From: an uncultured Oscillospiraceae bacterium
Lineage (GTDB): Bacteria; Bacillota; Clostridia; Oscillospirales; Ruminococcaceae
Length of the DNA: 48,640 bases
Assembly (NCBI GenBank): GCA_949745795.1
Contig: CATKAZ010000086.1
Span: 1 to 48,640 of the forward strand
Reading direction: 5' to 3'
Program-made: the position numbers and the translations under genes
In this document: positions 15,034 to 23,230 of the stretch, one piece after another
How positions within the stretch are numbered: position 1 is the first letter of the stretch
Layout: each line of letters opens with the position of its first letter
Notes under the pieces: generated by a model
What the model was told of the DNA's origin: nothing
The model's input: only the letters and a program-made list of their open reading frames with translations
The model's database searches: none

Positions 15034-15840
15034 ATGAATATTTCCGATTTTTTATCAGAACCTGTTACATCTAAAGATAATCCGTCTGTCAAGCTTTTCA
15101 GAAAGCTTATGACTTCTAAAAAGGAGCGTATGCAGTATAAACGTTTTGCACTTGAGGGGAGCCGCCTGGTTTTTGACGCTCTTAAAAGCAATGCTCCTGT
15201 GGAAAAAATATTTATTACTCTGTCGGCGTTGAGGAAATACGGAGATCATATAAAAAATATTGAGGGAATTAATATAATATTAATATCTGATGATTTAGGC
15301 GGAAAAATTTCCGATACCGGAAAAACTCAAGGAATTTTTGCTGAATGTGCCTTTATTGACAAAACGGATAAGCTTGACAATCTTAAAAAAAATGGACGTT
15401 ATGCTGTACTCTATCAGCTTCAGGATCCGGGAAATGCCGGTATGATAATAAGAACCGCCGATGCATTAGGTCTTGACGGCGTAATTTTTTCCGGAAGCTG
15501 TGATATATATAATCCTAAGGTTATACGTTCTACAATGGGTTCTATTTTCAGAATTCCAGTGTACAGGGATGTACCTGTTGACGATGTTTTTATTGCTATG
15601 GATAATGCGGGAATCAGTACATATGCTGCTGTTGTGGACAAGAATGCAGACGACATTAAAACAGTTGATTTCTGCAATGGCGGAGGTATTATTATAGGTA
15701 ATGAGGGAAATGGATTGCCTGATGAAATAGTTTTAAAATGCAGAGAAAGAATAACAATAAAAATGAACGGAAATATAGATTCACTGAATGCGGCAATGGC
15801 TACGGGAATAATAATGTGGGAGCTGATGAAATTTGAGTAA
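15034..15840 (+). CDS. TrmH/SpoU-family RNA 2'-O-methyltransferase
   Basis: 268 residues. An N-terminal RNA-binding substrate domain (KLFRKLMTSKKER, FALEGSRLVFDAL) precedes the SPOUT knot domain with LYQLQDPGNAGMIIRTADALG (motif 1), IIIGNEGNGLPDEI (motif 2) and DSLNAAMATGIIMWEL (motif 3). It methylates a ribose in rRNA or tRNA with SAM; the target nucleotide is not evident. I chose ATG 15034 with GGAG 6 bases upstream over ATG 15022, which overlaps that site. The end overlaps dprA by 8 bases. Confidence 0.9.
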   Translation: MNISDFLSEPVTSKDNPSVKLFRKLMTSKKERMQYKRFALEGSRLVFDALKSNAPVEKIFITLSALRKYGDHIKNIEGINIILISDDLGGKISDTGKTQGIFAECAFIDKTDKLDNLKKNGRYAVLYQLQDPGNAGMIIRTADALGLDGVIFSGSCDIYNPKVIRSTMGSIFRIPVYRDVPVDDVFIAMDNAGISTYAAVVDKNADDIKTVDFCNGGGIIIGNEGNGLPDEIVLKCRERITIKMNGNIDSLNAAMATGIIMWELMKFE

Positions 15841-17056
15841 TGTAAGATATTGGCTTTGGTTTGTAATGGCTTTCAGACCCGGAAATGAACGTATATGGGA
15901 AATGGTTACTCCTTTTCAGGATATAAAAAAGGCATATGAGTGTGTACACGACGGAAATCATGCTGCTATGAATGCTAAGGAAAGGAAGTCAGCTGTTACT
16001 ACTCATATAGAACAGTGCGACAGTATAATTCAATACTGTGAGGATAAAGGATACCGAATAATAACATTTGAAGATGAAAATTATCCTCCTCTGCTAAGGA
16101 ATATTTACAATCCTCCTGCCGTACTGTTTTGTATGGGTAATATTGAAAATTTTATAAGCCGTCCTGCTGTAGCGTGTGTGGGGACAAGAAGACCGTCGGT
16201 TTACAGCGCCGAAATAACAGAAAAAATATGCGGAGAACTGGCAAAGAGAGAAATAGCAGTCGTAAGCGGCTTTGCGCTGGGACTTGATTCGGCTGCTCAT
16301 AAGGGTGTTCTTAAGCAAAACGGCTGTACTGCCGCTGTGCTTGCATGCGGTCTTGATGTTAATTATCCGAAAGAAAATGAAAAAGCAAAGAAAATGGTGG
16401 CGGTAAACGGTGTTGTTATAACGGAATATCTTCCGGGTACACGGCCTGACAGGTTTTGCTTTCATATAAGAAACAGAATTATATCCGGAATGTGTTTTGG
16501 CACTCTTGTTACGGAAGCAGATGAAAAAAGCGGTTCTCTGATTACTGCGGCTCATGCGGCAGAACAGGGAAGGACGGTTTTTTGCATTCCACCCGGAGAT
16601 ATATTTGACAAAAGGTACTCCGGAGTGATAAAATATCTTCGTGACGGTGCTGTTCCGGTTTTCAGTCACCTTGATATTTTATATGAATATTATACCTCGG
16701 ATTACTTTAGGAATAATGAAATATCAATGAAATGGCCGGAATTATACGGTGAAGATGATATTCCTTATCGTGACAGCAGAATAGTTAAAAAGAGATCCGT
16801 AAGCGTTAAGACAGAATCTTCGATAGAGAAGAGAGCAAATGTTCCGGAAAAGCAAATGGTGTATGAACAGCTTTTAGATGAAATGACAGATGAACAGCGT
16901 CTTGTGGCGGTATGTCTTAAAGACGGTGATTTGCATTCCGATGAGATCGCACTGTCTGCGGATATAGATTCATTTCGTGTTCTGGCAGTTCTTACTGAAC
17001 TGGAAATAATGGGTGCAGCAGAACTCAGACCGGACAATAAATACAGACTTTGCTGA
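15833..17056 (+). CDS. dprA: DNA-processing protein DprA
   Basis: 407 residues. DprA loads RecA on incoming single-stranded DNA during natural transformation. The N-terminal YWLWFVMAFRPGNERIWEM segment is the short helical domain. The Rossmann domain shows VGTRRPSVYSAEI, AVVSGFALGLDSAAHKG, GTAAVLACGLDVNYP-like residues and the GSLITAAHAAEQGRTVFCIPP run. A C-terminal winged-helix-like segment (LHSDEIALSADIDSF) follows. The start is TTG at 15833, inside the end of the methyltransferase gene, because no ATG gives the conserved N-terminus. Position before topA is conserved in Firmicutes. Confidence 0.92.
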   Translation: MSNVRYWLWFVMAFRPGNERIWEMVTPFQDIKKAYECVHDGNHAAMNAKERKSAVTTHIEQCDSIIQYCEDKGYRIITFEDENYPPLLRNIYNPPAVLFCMGNIENFISRPAVACVGTRRPSVYSAEITEKICGELAKREIAVVSGFALGLDSAAHKGVLKQNGCTAAVLACGLDVNYPKENEKAKKMVAVNGVVITEYLPGTRPDRFCFHIRNRIISGMCFGTLVTEADEKSGSLITAAHAAEQGRTVFCIPPGDIFDKRYSGVIKYLRDGAVPVFSHLDILYEYYTSDYFRNNEISMKWPELYGEDDIPYRDSRIVKKRSVSVKTESSIEKRANVPEKQMVYEQLLDEMTDEQRLVAVCLKDGDLHSDEIALSADIDSFRVLAVLTELEIMGAAELRPDNKYRLC

Positions 17057-17080
17057 AAAAATTTAACTGAGAATTTTAAG

Positions 17081-17124
17081 AAAGGAGATTTTTTCGTAAA
17101 TTTGCGAAAAAATATTATATAGAT
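17081..17124 (+). promoter_or_regulatory. Hairpin-separated ribosome binding site of topA
   Basis: The Shine-Dalgarno AAAGGAGA (17081-17088) lies 36 bases before ATG 17125. Between them is a perfect 8-bp stem, TTTTTTCG (17089-17096) and CGAAAAAA (17105-17112). Folding it leaves about 12 bases from binding site to start codon. No other start codon is suitably placed in frame. Confidence 0.7.
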
Positions 17125-19200
17125 ATGTCAAATTTAGTAATTGTTGAGTCTCCTGCCAAGGCTAAGACAATAAAGAAATATCTTGGCGGAGACTATGAAG
17201 TCATTGCTTCAATGGGACATGTAAGGGATTTGCCTAAATCTAAAATGGGTATAGATTTTGAAAATAATTTTGAACCTCAGTATGTAGATATGAAGGGTAA
17301 AGAAGATGTTATTAAGGAACTTAAAAAGTACGCTAAAAAAAGTGAACATGTTTTCCTTGCAACTGACCCGGACCGTGAAGGAGAAGCTATTTCATGGCAT
17401 ATATCGCATATGCTTGGATTGAATCTTGATGATAATAACAGAGTAGAATTTAATGAAATAACTAAGTCCGGAGTAAGGGCGGGTATGAGCAATCCTCATA
17501 AAATAGACCTTGATCTTGTAAATGCTCAGCAGGCAAGACGAATTCTTGACAGAATAGTCGGTTATAAGCTTAGCCCGTTTCTGTGGAAAAAGGTTAAAAG
17601 AGGACTGTCAGCCGGACGTGTTCAGTCGGTAGCGGTGCGTCTTATCGTGGACAGAGAAAAGGAAGTAAAGGAATTTGTTCCTCAGGAATACTGGAGTATT
17701 GACGCTAAATTTACTGCGCCGTCCAGCCGTAAGATTTTTGCCGCAAAGCTTTCTGCGATTGACGGTAAAAAGGCTGAATTGGCGAATCAGGAAGAAACAG
17801 ACAAGGTTTTAAAAAGACTGGAAAATGCAGTATATACTGTAACTGACGTTAAGAAGAGAGTTACAAGAAAACAGCCTGCGCCTCCGTTTATAACCTCTAC
17901 TTTACAGCAGGAAGCGTCTAAAAGAATGGGATTTCAGGCCAAGAGAACTATGAAGGCCGCTCAGGAGCTGTATGAAGGTGTTGAAATTGAGGGAATGGGC
18001 GCTGTGGGTCTTATAACCTATATGAGAACTGACAGTCTTAGAATTTCCGATGAAGCAAGAGACGCAGCTGCAAAGTGTATAGAAGAAATATACGGTAAGG
18101 AATATCTTCCGCCGTCTCCGAGGGTTTTTAAATCAAAGAAAAGCGCTCAGGACGCTCATGAAGCAATACGTCCGTCTTTGCCGGAGCTTACACCGGATAG
18201 GGTTAAGGCAAGTTTAACTACAGATCAATTTAAAGTATATAAGCTTATATGGGAAAGATTTATTGCAAGCCAAATGGCAAACGCTCTTCTTGATACGGTA
18301 TCGGTTACAATTGAAGCAGAAGGCTGTACTTTTAAAGCGTCCGGTTATTCTGTAAAGTTCGACGGTTTTACAAAGCTGTATGAAGAAAAAAAGGAAAACG
18401 ATGAAGAAAACAATAAAATGCTGCCTCCGATAAATAAGGAAGATATTTTAAAGCTGAAAGAAATTTCGGGAAATCAGCATTTTACTCAGCCGCCGTCCAG
18501 ATTTACAGAAGCTTCTCTTATTAAAACCATGGAAGAAAACGGTATAGGCAGACCCAGTACCTATGCTCCTACTATTTCAACAATTATTTCACGTATGTAT
18601 GTTGAACGTGATGGTAAGCAGCTTAGACCTACAGCTTTGGGAGAAGTTACGACTGACCTTATGAAGGATCACTTCAAGCATATTGTGGACGCTAAATTTA
18701 CAGCCAAAATGGAAAGCGACCTTGACGGAGTTGAAAGAGGAGAAACCAACTGGGTAGATACTTTAGACGTATTTTATAAGGATTTTGATAAAGTAATGAC
18801 CAAGGCTGAAAAGGCTATGGAGGGCAAAAGAGTTAAGGTTCCTGATGAGGAAACAGACGTTGAATGCGATGTCTGCGGGAGAAAAATGGTTATTAAAATC
18901 GGACGATTCGGTAAATTTCTTGCATGTCCGGGATTTCCTGAATGTAAAAATACTAAAAAAATCGTTCAGGCAACAAAAGGTACTTGCCCTCTTTGCGGCA
19001 GTAAAATTGTTCTTAAAAAGTCTAAAAAGGGCAGAAATTTTTATGGCTGTGACAGCTATCCGGACTGTAATTTTATGACATGGTATGCTCCTGTTGAAGA
19101 TAAATGTCCGAAGTGCGGAAGTACTCTTTTCAAAAAAGGCGGAAAATCCGGAAAGCTTTTATGTGAAAAGCCTGACTGCGGTTATGAAAGGAATCTCTGA
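17125..19200 (+). CDS. topA: DNA topoisomerase I
   Basis: 691 residues, type IA. It relaxes negative supercoils by a single-strand break. The start MSNLVIVESPAKAKTIKKYLG is canonical and opens the Toprim domain (DPDREGEAISWH). The catalytic tyrosine is Y299 in GLITYMRTDSLRIS. ENGIGRPSTYAPTI marks the central arch. Three C-terminal four-cysteine zinc ribbons follow (beginning CDVCGRK, CPLCGSK and CPKCGST). It overlaps trmFO by one base. The ribosome binding site is separated from the start by a hairpin, described separately. Confidence 0.98.
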   Translation: MSNLVIVESPAKAKTIKKYLGGDYEVIASMGHVRDLPKSKMGIDFENNFEPQYVDMKGKEDVIKELKKYAKKSEHVFLATDPDREGEAISWHISHMLGLNLDDNNRVEFNEITKSGVRAGMSNPHKIDLDLVNAQQARRILDRIVGYKLSPFLWKKVKRGLSAGRVQSVAVRLIVDREKEVKEFVPQEYWSIDAKFTAPSSRKIFAAKLSAIDGKKAELANQEETDKVLKRLENAVYTVTDVKKRVTRKQPAPPFITSTLQQEASKRMGFQAKRTMKAAQELYEGVEIEGMGAVGLITYMRTDSLRISDEARDAAAKCIEEIYGKEYLPPSPRVFKSKKSAQDAHEAIRPSLPELTPDRVKASLTTDQFKVYKLIWERFIASQMANALLDTVSVTIEAEGCTFKASGYSVKFDGFTKLYEEKKENDEENNKMLPPINKEDILKLKEISGNQHFTQPPSRFTEASLIKTMEENGIGRPSTYAPTISTIISRMYVERDGKQLRPTALGEVTTDLMKDHFKHIVDAKFTAKMESDLDGVERGETNWVDTLDVFYKDFDKVMTKAEKAMEGKRVKVPDEETDVECDVCGRKMVIKIGRFGKFLACPGFPECKNTKKIVQATKGTCPLCGSKIVLKKSKKGRNFYGCDSYPDCNFMTWYAPVEDKCPKCGSTLFKKGGKSGKLLCEKPDCGYERNL

Positions 19201-20504
19201 TGACAGTTAAAATTATCGGCGGAGGACTTGCCGGCTGTGAAGCGGCGTGGCAGTTAGCAAGTGCAGAAATAAAATCCTGTATATATGAAATGAAACCCCA
19301 TAAATATACACCGGCACATCATTATTCCGGTTTGGCAGAGCTTGTATGCTCCAATTCTCTTAAAGCCTCCAGACATGATTCGGCTGCCGGACTTCTCAAA
19401 GAAGAAATGGAAATTCTAGGTTCGCTTATCGTACCCTGTGCCAAGGAAAATGCCGTTGAGGCAGGAGGTGCGTTGGCGGTTGACAGAGAGAAATTCTCTG
19501 ATGCGGTTACCGAAAAAATAAAACAGAATCCGCTTATAGACATAATTCATGAGGAAATAACCCGAATTCCGGACGGACCTGTTATAATAGCTACCGGTCC
19601 GCTTACTTCGGGAGGTCTTGCAGAAAGTATTCGTGAAAAATGCGGTGATTATCTAAGCTTTTTTGATGCAGCCGCTCCTATTGTGACATTTGAAAGTCTT
19701 GATATGGAAAAGGTATTCTTTGCCTCACGTTATGACAGAGGAGACGCAGATTATATAAACTGTCCTATGAATAAGGAAGAATATCTTGCTTTTTATAATG
19801 CGCTTATTACTGCCGAATCTGCACCTTTAAAGGAATTTGACAAAAGAGATTTTAAGGTGTATGAGGGCTGTATGCCTGTGGAGGTACTTGCCAAAAGAGG
19901 AGAGGATACCATGCGTTTCGGTCCGTTAAAGCCTGTGGGACTTATTGATAAGCGTACAGGAAAACGTCCTTATGCTGTGGTCCAGCTGCGGAAGGAAAAT
20001 GCTGAAGGAACTATGTATAACCTTGTAGGATTTCAGACAAATCTTAAATTCGGCGAGCAGAAGAGAGTATTTTCTATGATTACAGGTCTTGAAAATGCAG
20101 AGTTTGTAAGATACGGTGTTATGCACAGAAATTCTTTTATTGACAGTCCGAGGCTGTTAGATCCGTCATTTAGCCTGAAAAGCGATCGTAATATATTTTT
20201 TGCCGGACAAATTACAGGTGTTGAAGGATATATCGAATCTGCGGCAAGCGGGATTATGGCAGGAATTAATATGGCAAGATATTTAAACGGTGAACCGTCG
20301 TTGATACTTCCTCCTGAAACTATGATAGGCGCTTTGACTGCATATATCAGCGGAGGGTGCAGCGGAGAATTTCAGCCAATGGGCTGCAATATGGGTATTT
20401 TGCCCGAACTTCCGGAAAGAATAAAGGATAAAAAAGTAAAATATAAGGCTTATTCGGACCGTGCTATAGACGCTCTGGAATGTACATTAAATAAAAAAGG
20501 TTGA
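19200..20504 (+). CDS. trmFO: tRNA (uracil-54-C5)-methyltransferase TrmFO
   Basis: 434 residues. It makes ribothymidine-54 in the T-loop of tRNA using methylenetetrahydrofolate and FAD. The N-terminal GGGLAGCEAAWQLA is the FAD-binding loop, with YSGLAELVCSNSLKA, INCPMNKEEY, EGCMPVEVLAKRGEDTMRFGPLKPVGL and FAGQITGVEGYIESAASG as family hallmarks. It begins in the topA stop (TGATG) and follows topA as in Bacillus, indicating one transcript. Confidence 0.97.
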   Translation: MTVKIIGGGLAGCEAAWQLASAEIKSCIYEMKPHKYTPAHHYSGLAELVCSNSLKASRHDSAAGLLKEEMEILGSLIVPCAKENAVEAGGALAVDREKFSDAVTEKIKQNPLIDIIHEEITRIPDGPVIIATGPLTSGGLAESIREKCGDYLSFFDAAAPIVTFESLDMEKVFFASRYDRGDADYINCPMNKEEYLAFYNALITAESAPLKEFDKRDFKVYEGCMPVEVLAKRGEDTMRFGPLKPVGLIDKRTGKRPYAVVQLRKENAEGTMYNLVGFQTNLKFGEQKRVFSMITGLENAEFVRYGVMHRNSFIDSPRLLDPSFSLKSDRNIFFAGQITGVEGYIESAASGIMAGINMARYLNGEPSLILPPETMIGALTAYISGGCSGEFQPMGCNMGILPELPERIKDKKVKYKAYSDRAIDALECTLNKKG

Positions 20505-20509
20505 CGTAT

Positions 20510-21496
20510 ATGAATATAATTGTAGATGCATTCGGAGGAGATAATGCTCCTTTGGAAGTTATTAAGGGCTGCCGTTTGGCACAGGAAAATCTTGGGATTG
20601 ATATAACGCTTACGGGAGATAAAAATATAATTATTAAGACTGCTTCGGATAATGGAATAGATATTAGCGGTATGAATATAGAACATTCGGATACTGTAAT
20701 TGATATTCATGAAGAACCTTCGGAAATTTTAAAAAGCCGTAATGATTGTTCAATGGCAGTTGGCTTGAAGCTGCTTAGTGCGGATAAAGGCGACGCATTT
20801 GTATGTGCGGGAAGTACCGGAGCGCTGGTAGTCGGTTCTACTTTTATAGCAAAAAGAATCAAGGGTATAAAGAGAGCTGTACTTGCACCTATTCTGCCGA
20901 CTGCAAAAGGTCATGTTATGCTGGTGGATGGGGGTGCGAATGTTGACTGCCGTCCTGAAATGCTGGTACAATTTGCTTTAATGGCGTCTGCATATATGGA
21001 AAAGGTAAAGGGGATTAAAAATCCTAAAGTCGGTCTTATTAACGTTGGCACAGAAGATACAAAGGGACGGGAACTGGAAATTGAAACATATAAGCTTCTG
21101 GAAAATGCTCCGGTTAATTTCTGTGGGAATCTTGAGGCCAGAGATTTGCCTAAAGGAAATTTTGACGTTGCCGTGTCCGACGGCTTTACGGGAAATGTGG
21201 TGTTAAAGCTATATGAGGGAATGGGTTCGTTCTTTTCCGGAGCATTAAAAAATATTTTTTCAGGCGGAATCCTTTCGAAGCTTTCTGCGCTTATGGTTAT
21301 GGGGAAACTAAAAGGTTTTAAAAAACAGATGGATTATACAGAAGAGGGCGGAGCCGTTTTAATGGGAATCTCAAAACCGGTTATTAAAGCTCATGGAAGC
21401 TCTGATGCCAAGGCATTTTATAATGCTATCAGACAGGCAAAAAATTGTGTTGCCGGCGGGGTAACGGAAACCATTATTAAATCCATAAATAAGTAA
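20510..21496 (+). CDS. plsX: Phosphate acyltransferase PlsX
   Basis: 328 residues. PlsX turns acyl-ACP into acyl phosphate for the first step of phospholipid synthesis, at the membrane surface. MNIIVDAFGGDNAPLEVIKG is the conserved start; GSTGALVVGS, LPTAKGHVMLVDGGAN, VGLINVGTEDTKG and VSDGFTGNVVLKLYEG are typical. ATG 20510, 5 bases after trmFO with AAAGGTTG upstream, fits better than the in-frame TTG at 20501. The fabD, fabG and acpP genes that often separate plsX from rnc are absent. Confidence 0.95.
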   Translation: MNIIVDAFGGDNAPLEVIKGCRLAQENLGIDITLTGDKNIIIKTASDNGIDISGMNIEHSDTVIDIHEEPSEILKSRNDCSMAVGLKLLSADKGDAFVCAGSTGALVVGSTFIAKRIKGIKRAVLAPILPTAKGHVMLVDGGANVDCRPEMLVQFALMASAYMEKVKGIKNPKVGLINVGTEDTKGRELEIETYKLLENAPVNFCGNLEARDLPKGNFDVAVSDGFTGNVVLKLYEGMGSFFSGALKNIFSGGILSKLSALMVMGKLKGFKKQMDYTEEGGAVLMGISKPVIKAHGSSDAKAFYNAIRQAKNCVAGGVTETIIKSINK

Positions 21497-21510
21497 CAGA
21501 GGAAAATCAA

Positions 21511-22215
21511 ATGGAAAATTATGATAAAAATTTAGAAGAGTTTGAAGGAAAAATAAGATATATTTTTACTAATAAAAATTTAATAGTAGAAGCGTTATCT
21601 CATTCTTCTTATGCAAATGAAAAAAGAAAAACAAGACATAGTAATGAACGTCTTGAATTTTTGGGAGACAGTGTTTTATCAATTGTTGTTTCACAATATT
21701 TGTTTGAACATTTTACTCATCTTCCTGAGGGTGAATTAACTAAAATAAGAGCATCACTTGTATGTGAAAAATCTCTATACAAATTTGCAATGCAAATTGA
21801 TCTTGGTGAACATATTCTTTTGGGAAAAGGCGAAGAAAATACCGGCGGACGTGAAAGACCTTCAATACTTGCAGACGCTTTTGAAGCAGTAATTGCGGCA
21901 GTATATCTGGACGGGGGTCTTGAAGTGGCAAGAAAATATATTTTAAGATTTATCCCGAAGGATATTGACAATCGTAAGCCGGTTTCTTTTAGTGATCATA
22001 AAACTATACTTCAGGAAATTATTCAGAAAAATCCGGAGGAAAAGGTTGAATATAAGCTTGTAGGACAATCCGGACCTGATCATAATAAAGCGTTTAAGGT
22101 ACAGGTATGCCTTAATTCAAATGTTATAGGAACAGGTATCGGAAAAAGCAAAAAGGAAGCAGAGCAGATGGCGGCAAAGGAAGCCTTGGAGCTTATGGGT
22201 TATGAAGCACAGTAA
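21511..22215 (+). CDS. rnc: Ribonuclease III
   Basis: 234 residues. RNase III cuts double-stranded RNA and matures rRNA. The catalytic signature NERLEFLGDS lies at 45-54, with LADAFEAVIAAVYLDGG as the second acidic cluster. The C-terminal third is a double-stranded RNA-binding domain (DHKTILQEIIQ to GKSKKEAEQMAAKEALELM). AGAGGAAAATCAA precedes ATG 21511. It overlaps the next gene by 14 bases and sits upstream of smc and ftsY, the common Firmicutes order. Confidence 0.97.
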   Translation: MENYDKNLEEFEGKIRYIFTNKNLIVEALSHSSYANEKRKTRHSNERLEFLGDSVLSIVVSQYLFEHFTHLPEGELTKIRASLVCEKSLYKFAMQIDLGEHILLGKGEENTGGRERPSILADAFEAVIAAVYLDGGLEVARKYILRFIPKDIDNRKPVSFSDHKTILQEIIQKNPEEKVEYKLVGQSGPDHNKAFKVQVCLNSNVIGTGIGKSKKEAEQMAAKEALELMGYEAQ

Positions 22216-23227
22216 TATATCAATATTTGTGCCTCATGCAGGATGTCCTCATCAATGCAGCTTCTGCAATCAAAAAACAATAAGCGGACAGTCATATGCA
22301 CCGAAAGCTGAAGATGTTCACAGAATATGCAGTCAGGCTATGGCTGAGGTAAGAGATAGGCAAAACTGTGAAATTGCTTTTTTCGGCGGAAGTTTTACTG
22401 CTATTGACAGGGATTATATGATTTCTCTTCTTGACGCTGCAAAATTCTATTTAGGTGAAAATGGTTTTAGGGGAATCAGAATTTCCACACGTCCTGATTT
22501 TATAGATAGAGAAATTCTCAATGTTTTAAAAAGCTATGGAGTTACGTCAATTGAACTTGGTGCTCAGAGCATGATAAATAATGTTCTGGAAGCTAATGAA
22601 AGAGGACATACGGCCGAAGACGTTTATAATGCTTCTGAATTGATTCGGGAGTATGGCTTTGAGCTGGGACTTCAAATGATGGTGGGATTATATAAAAGCA
22701 GTATTAATGACGAACGATTAACTATGGAAAGAATTATAAAAATTCGTCCGGATACAGTAAGAATTTATCCTGTTGTTGTTCTAAAGGGAACAAAGCTCGC
22801 TGAACTTTATGAAATCGGAGAGTATAAATTAATGCCATTTGAAACTGTTGTTGAACTATGCAGCGAAATGCTGGCAGAGTTTGATAAACATGATATTAAT
22901 GTCATAAAGTGCGGACTTCATGCGTCTGACGGAGTTGAAGGTGATATGGCTGCGGGTTTTTACCATCCGGCGTTTAAGGAGCTTTGTGAAGGTATGCTCT
23001 TTCGAAAAAAGATGGAGAAAATTATAATTGAAGGGCATAATGACAATTCTTTAAAAGCATTTAGTCAACACTTCCGCAGATTTATTTTTGCAGTGAATCC
23101 ATCATGTGTAAGCAAGGCTTTGGGACATAAAAAGTTAAATGTTGAGTATTTCAGAAAACAAAATATAGAAATAAAAGTAGTGGGAGATGAAGAAATCCCG
23201 AAATATCAGTGTGAAATCAGAGGATAA
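22202..23227 (+). CDS. Elp3-like radical SAM protein without acetyltransferase domain
   Basis: 341 residues. The N-terminal PHAGCPHQCSFCNQ gives the CxxxCxxC cluster motif, followed by FFGGSFTAI and ISTRPDFID, the latter shared with the Elp3/HemN-like radical SAM group. IELGAQSMINNVLEANERGH is a further Elp3-type motif. No GNAT domain follows; the last 80 residues are family-specific. The gene overlaps rnc by 14 bases and precedes smc, a position shared by similar genes in clostridia. The substrate is unknown; RNA modification is a guess from the rnc neighbourhood. Confidence 0.85.
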   Translation: MKHSNISIFVPHAGCPHQCSFCNQKTISGQSYAPKAEDVHRICSQAMAEVRDRQNCEIAFFGGSFTAIDRDYMISLLDAAKFYLGENGFRGIRISTRPDFIDREILNVLKSYGVTSIELGAQSMINNVLEANERGHTAEDVYNASELIREYGFELGLQMMVGLYKSSINDERLTMERIIKIRPDTVRIYPVVVLKGTKLAELYEIGEYKLMPFETVVELCSEMLAEFDKHDINVIKCGLHASDGVEGDMAAGFYHPAFKELCEGMLFRKKMEKIIIEGHNDNSLKAFSQHFRRFIFAVNPSCVSKALGHKKLNVEYFRKQNIEIKVVGDEEIPKYQCEIRG

Positions 23228-23230
23228 CAT

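Noticed and set aside
16094-16669. 191-codon ORF antisense to dprA
   Set aside because: Composition is rich in Arg, Ser and Tyr in antisense fashion, it has no ribosome binding site, and the opposite strand encodes a clear DprA.
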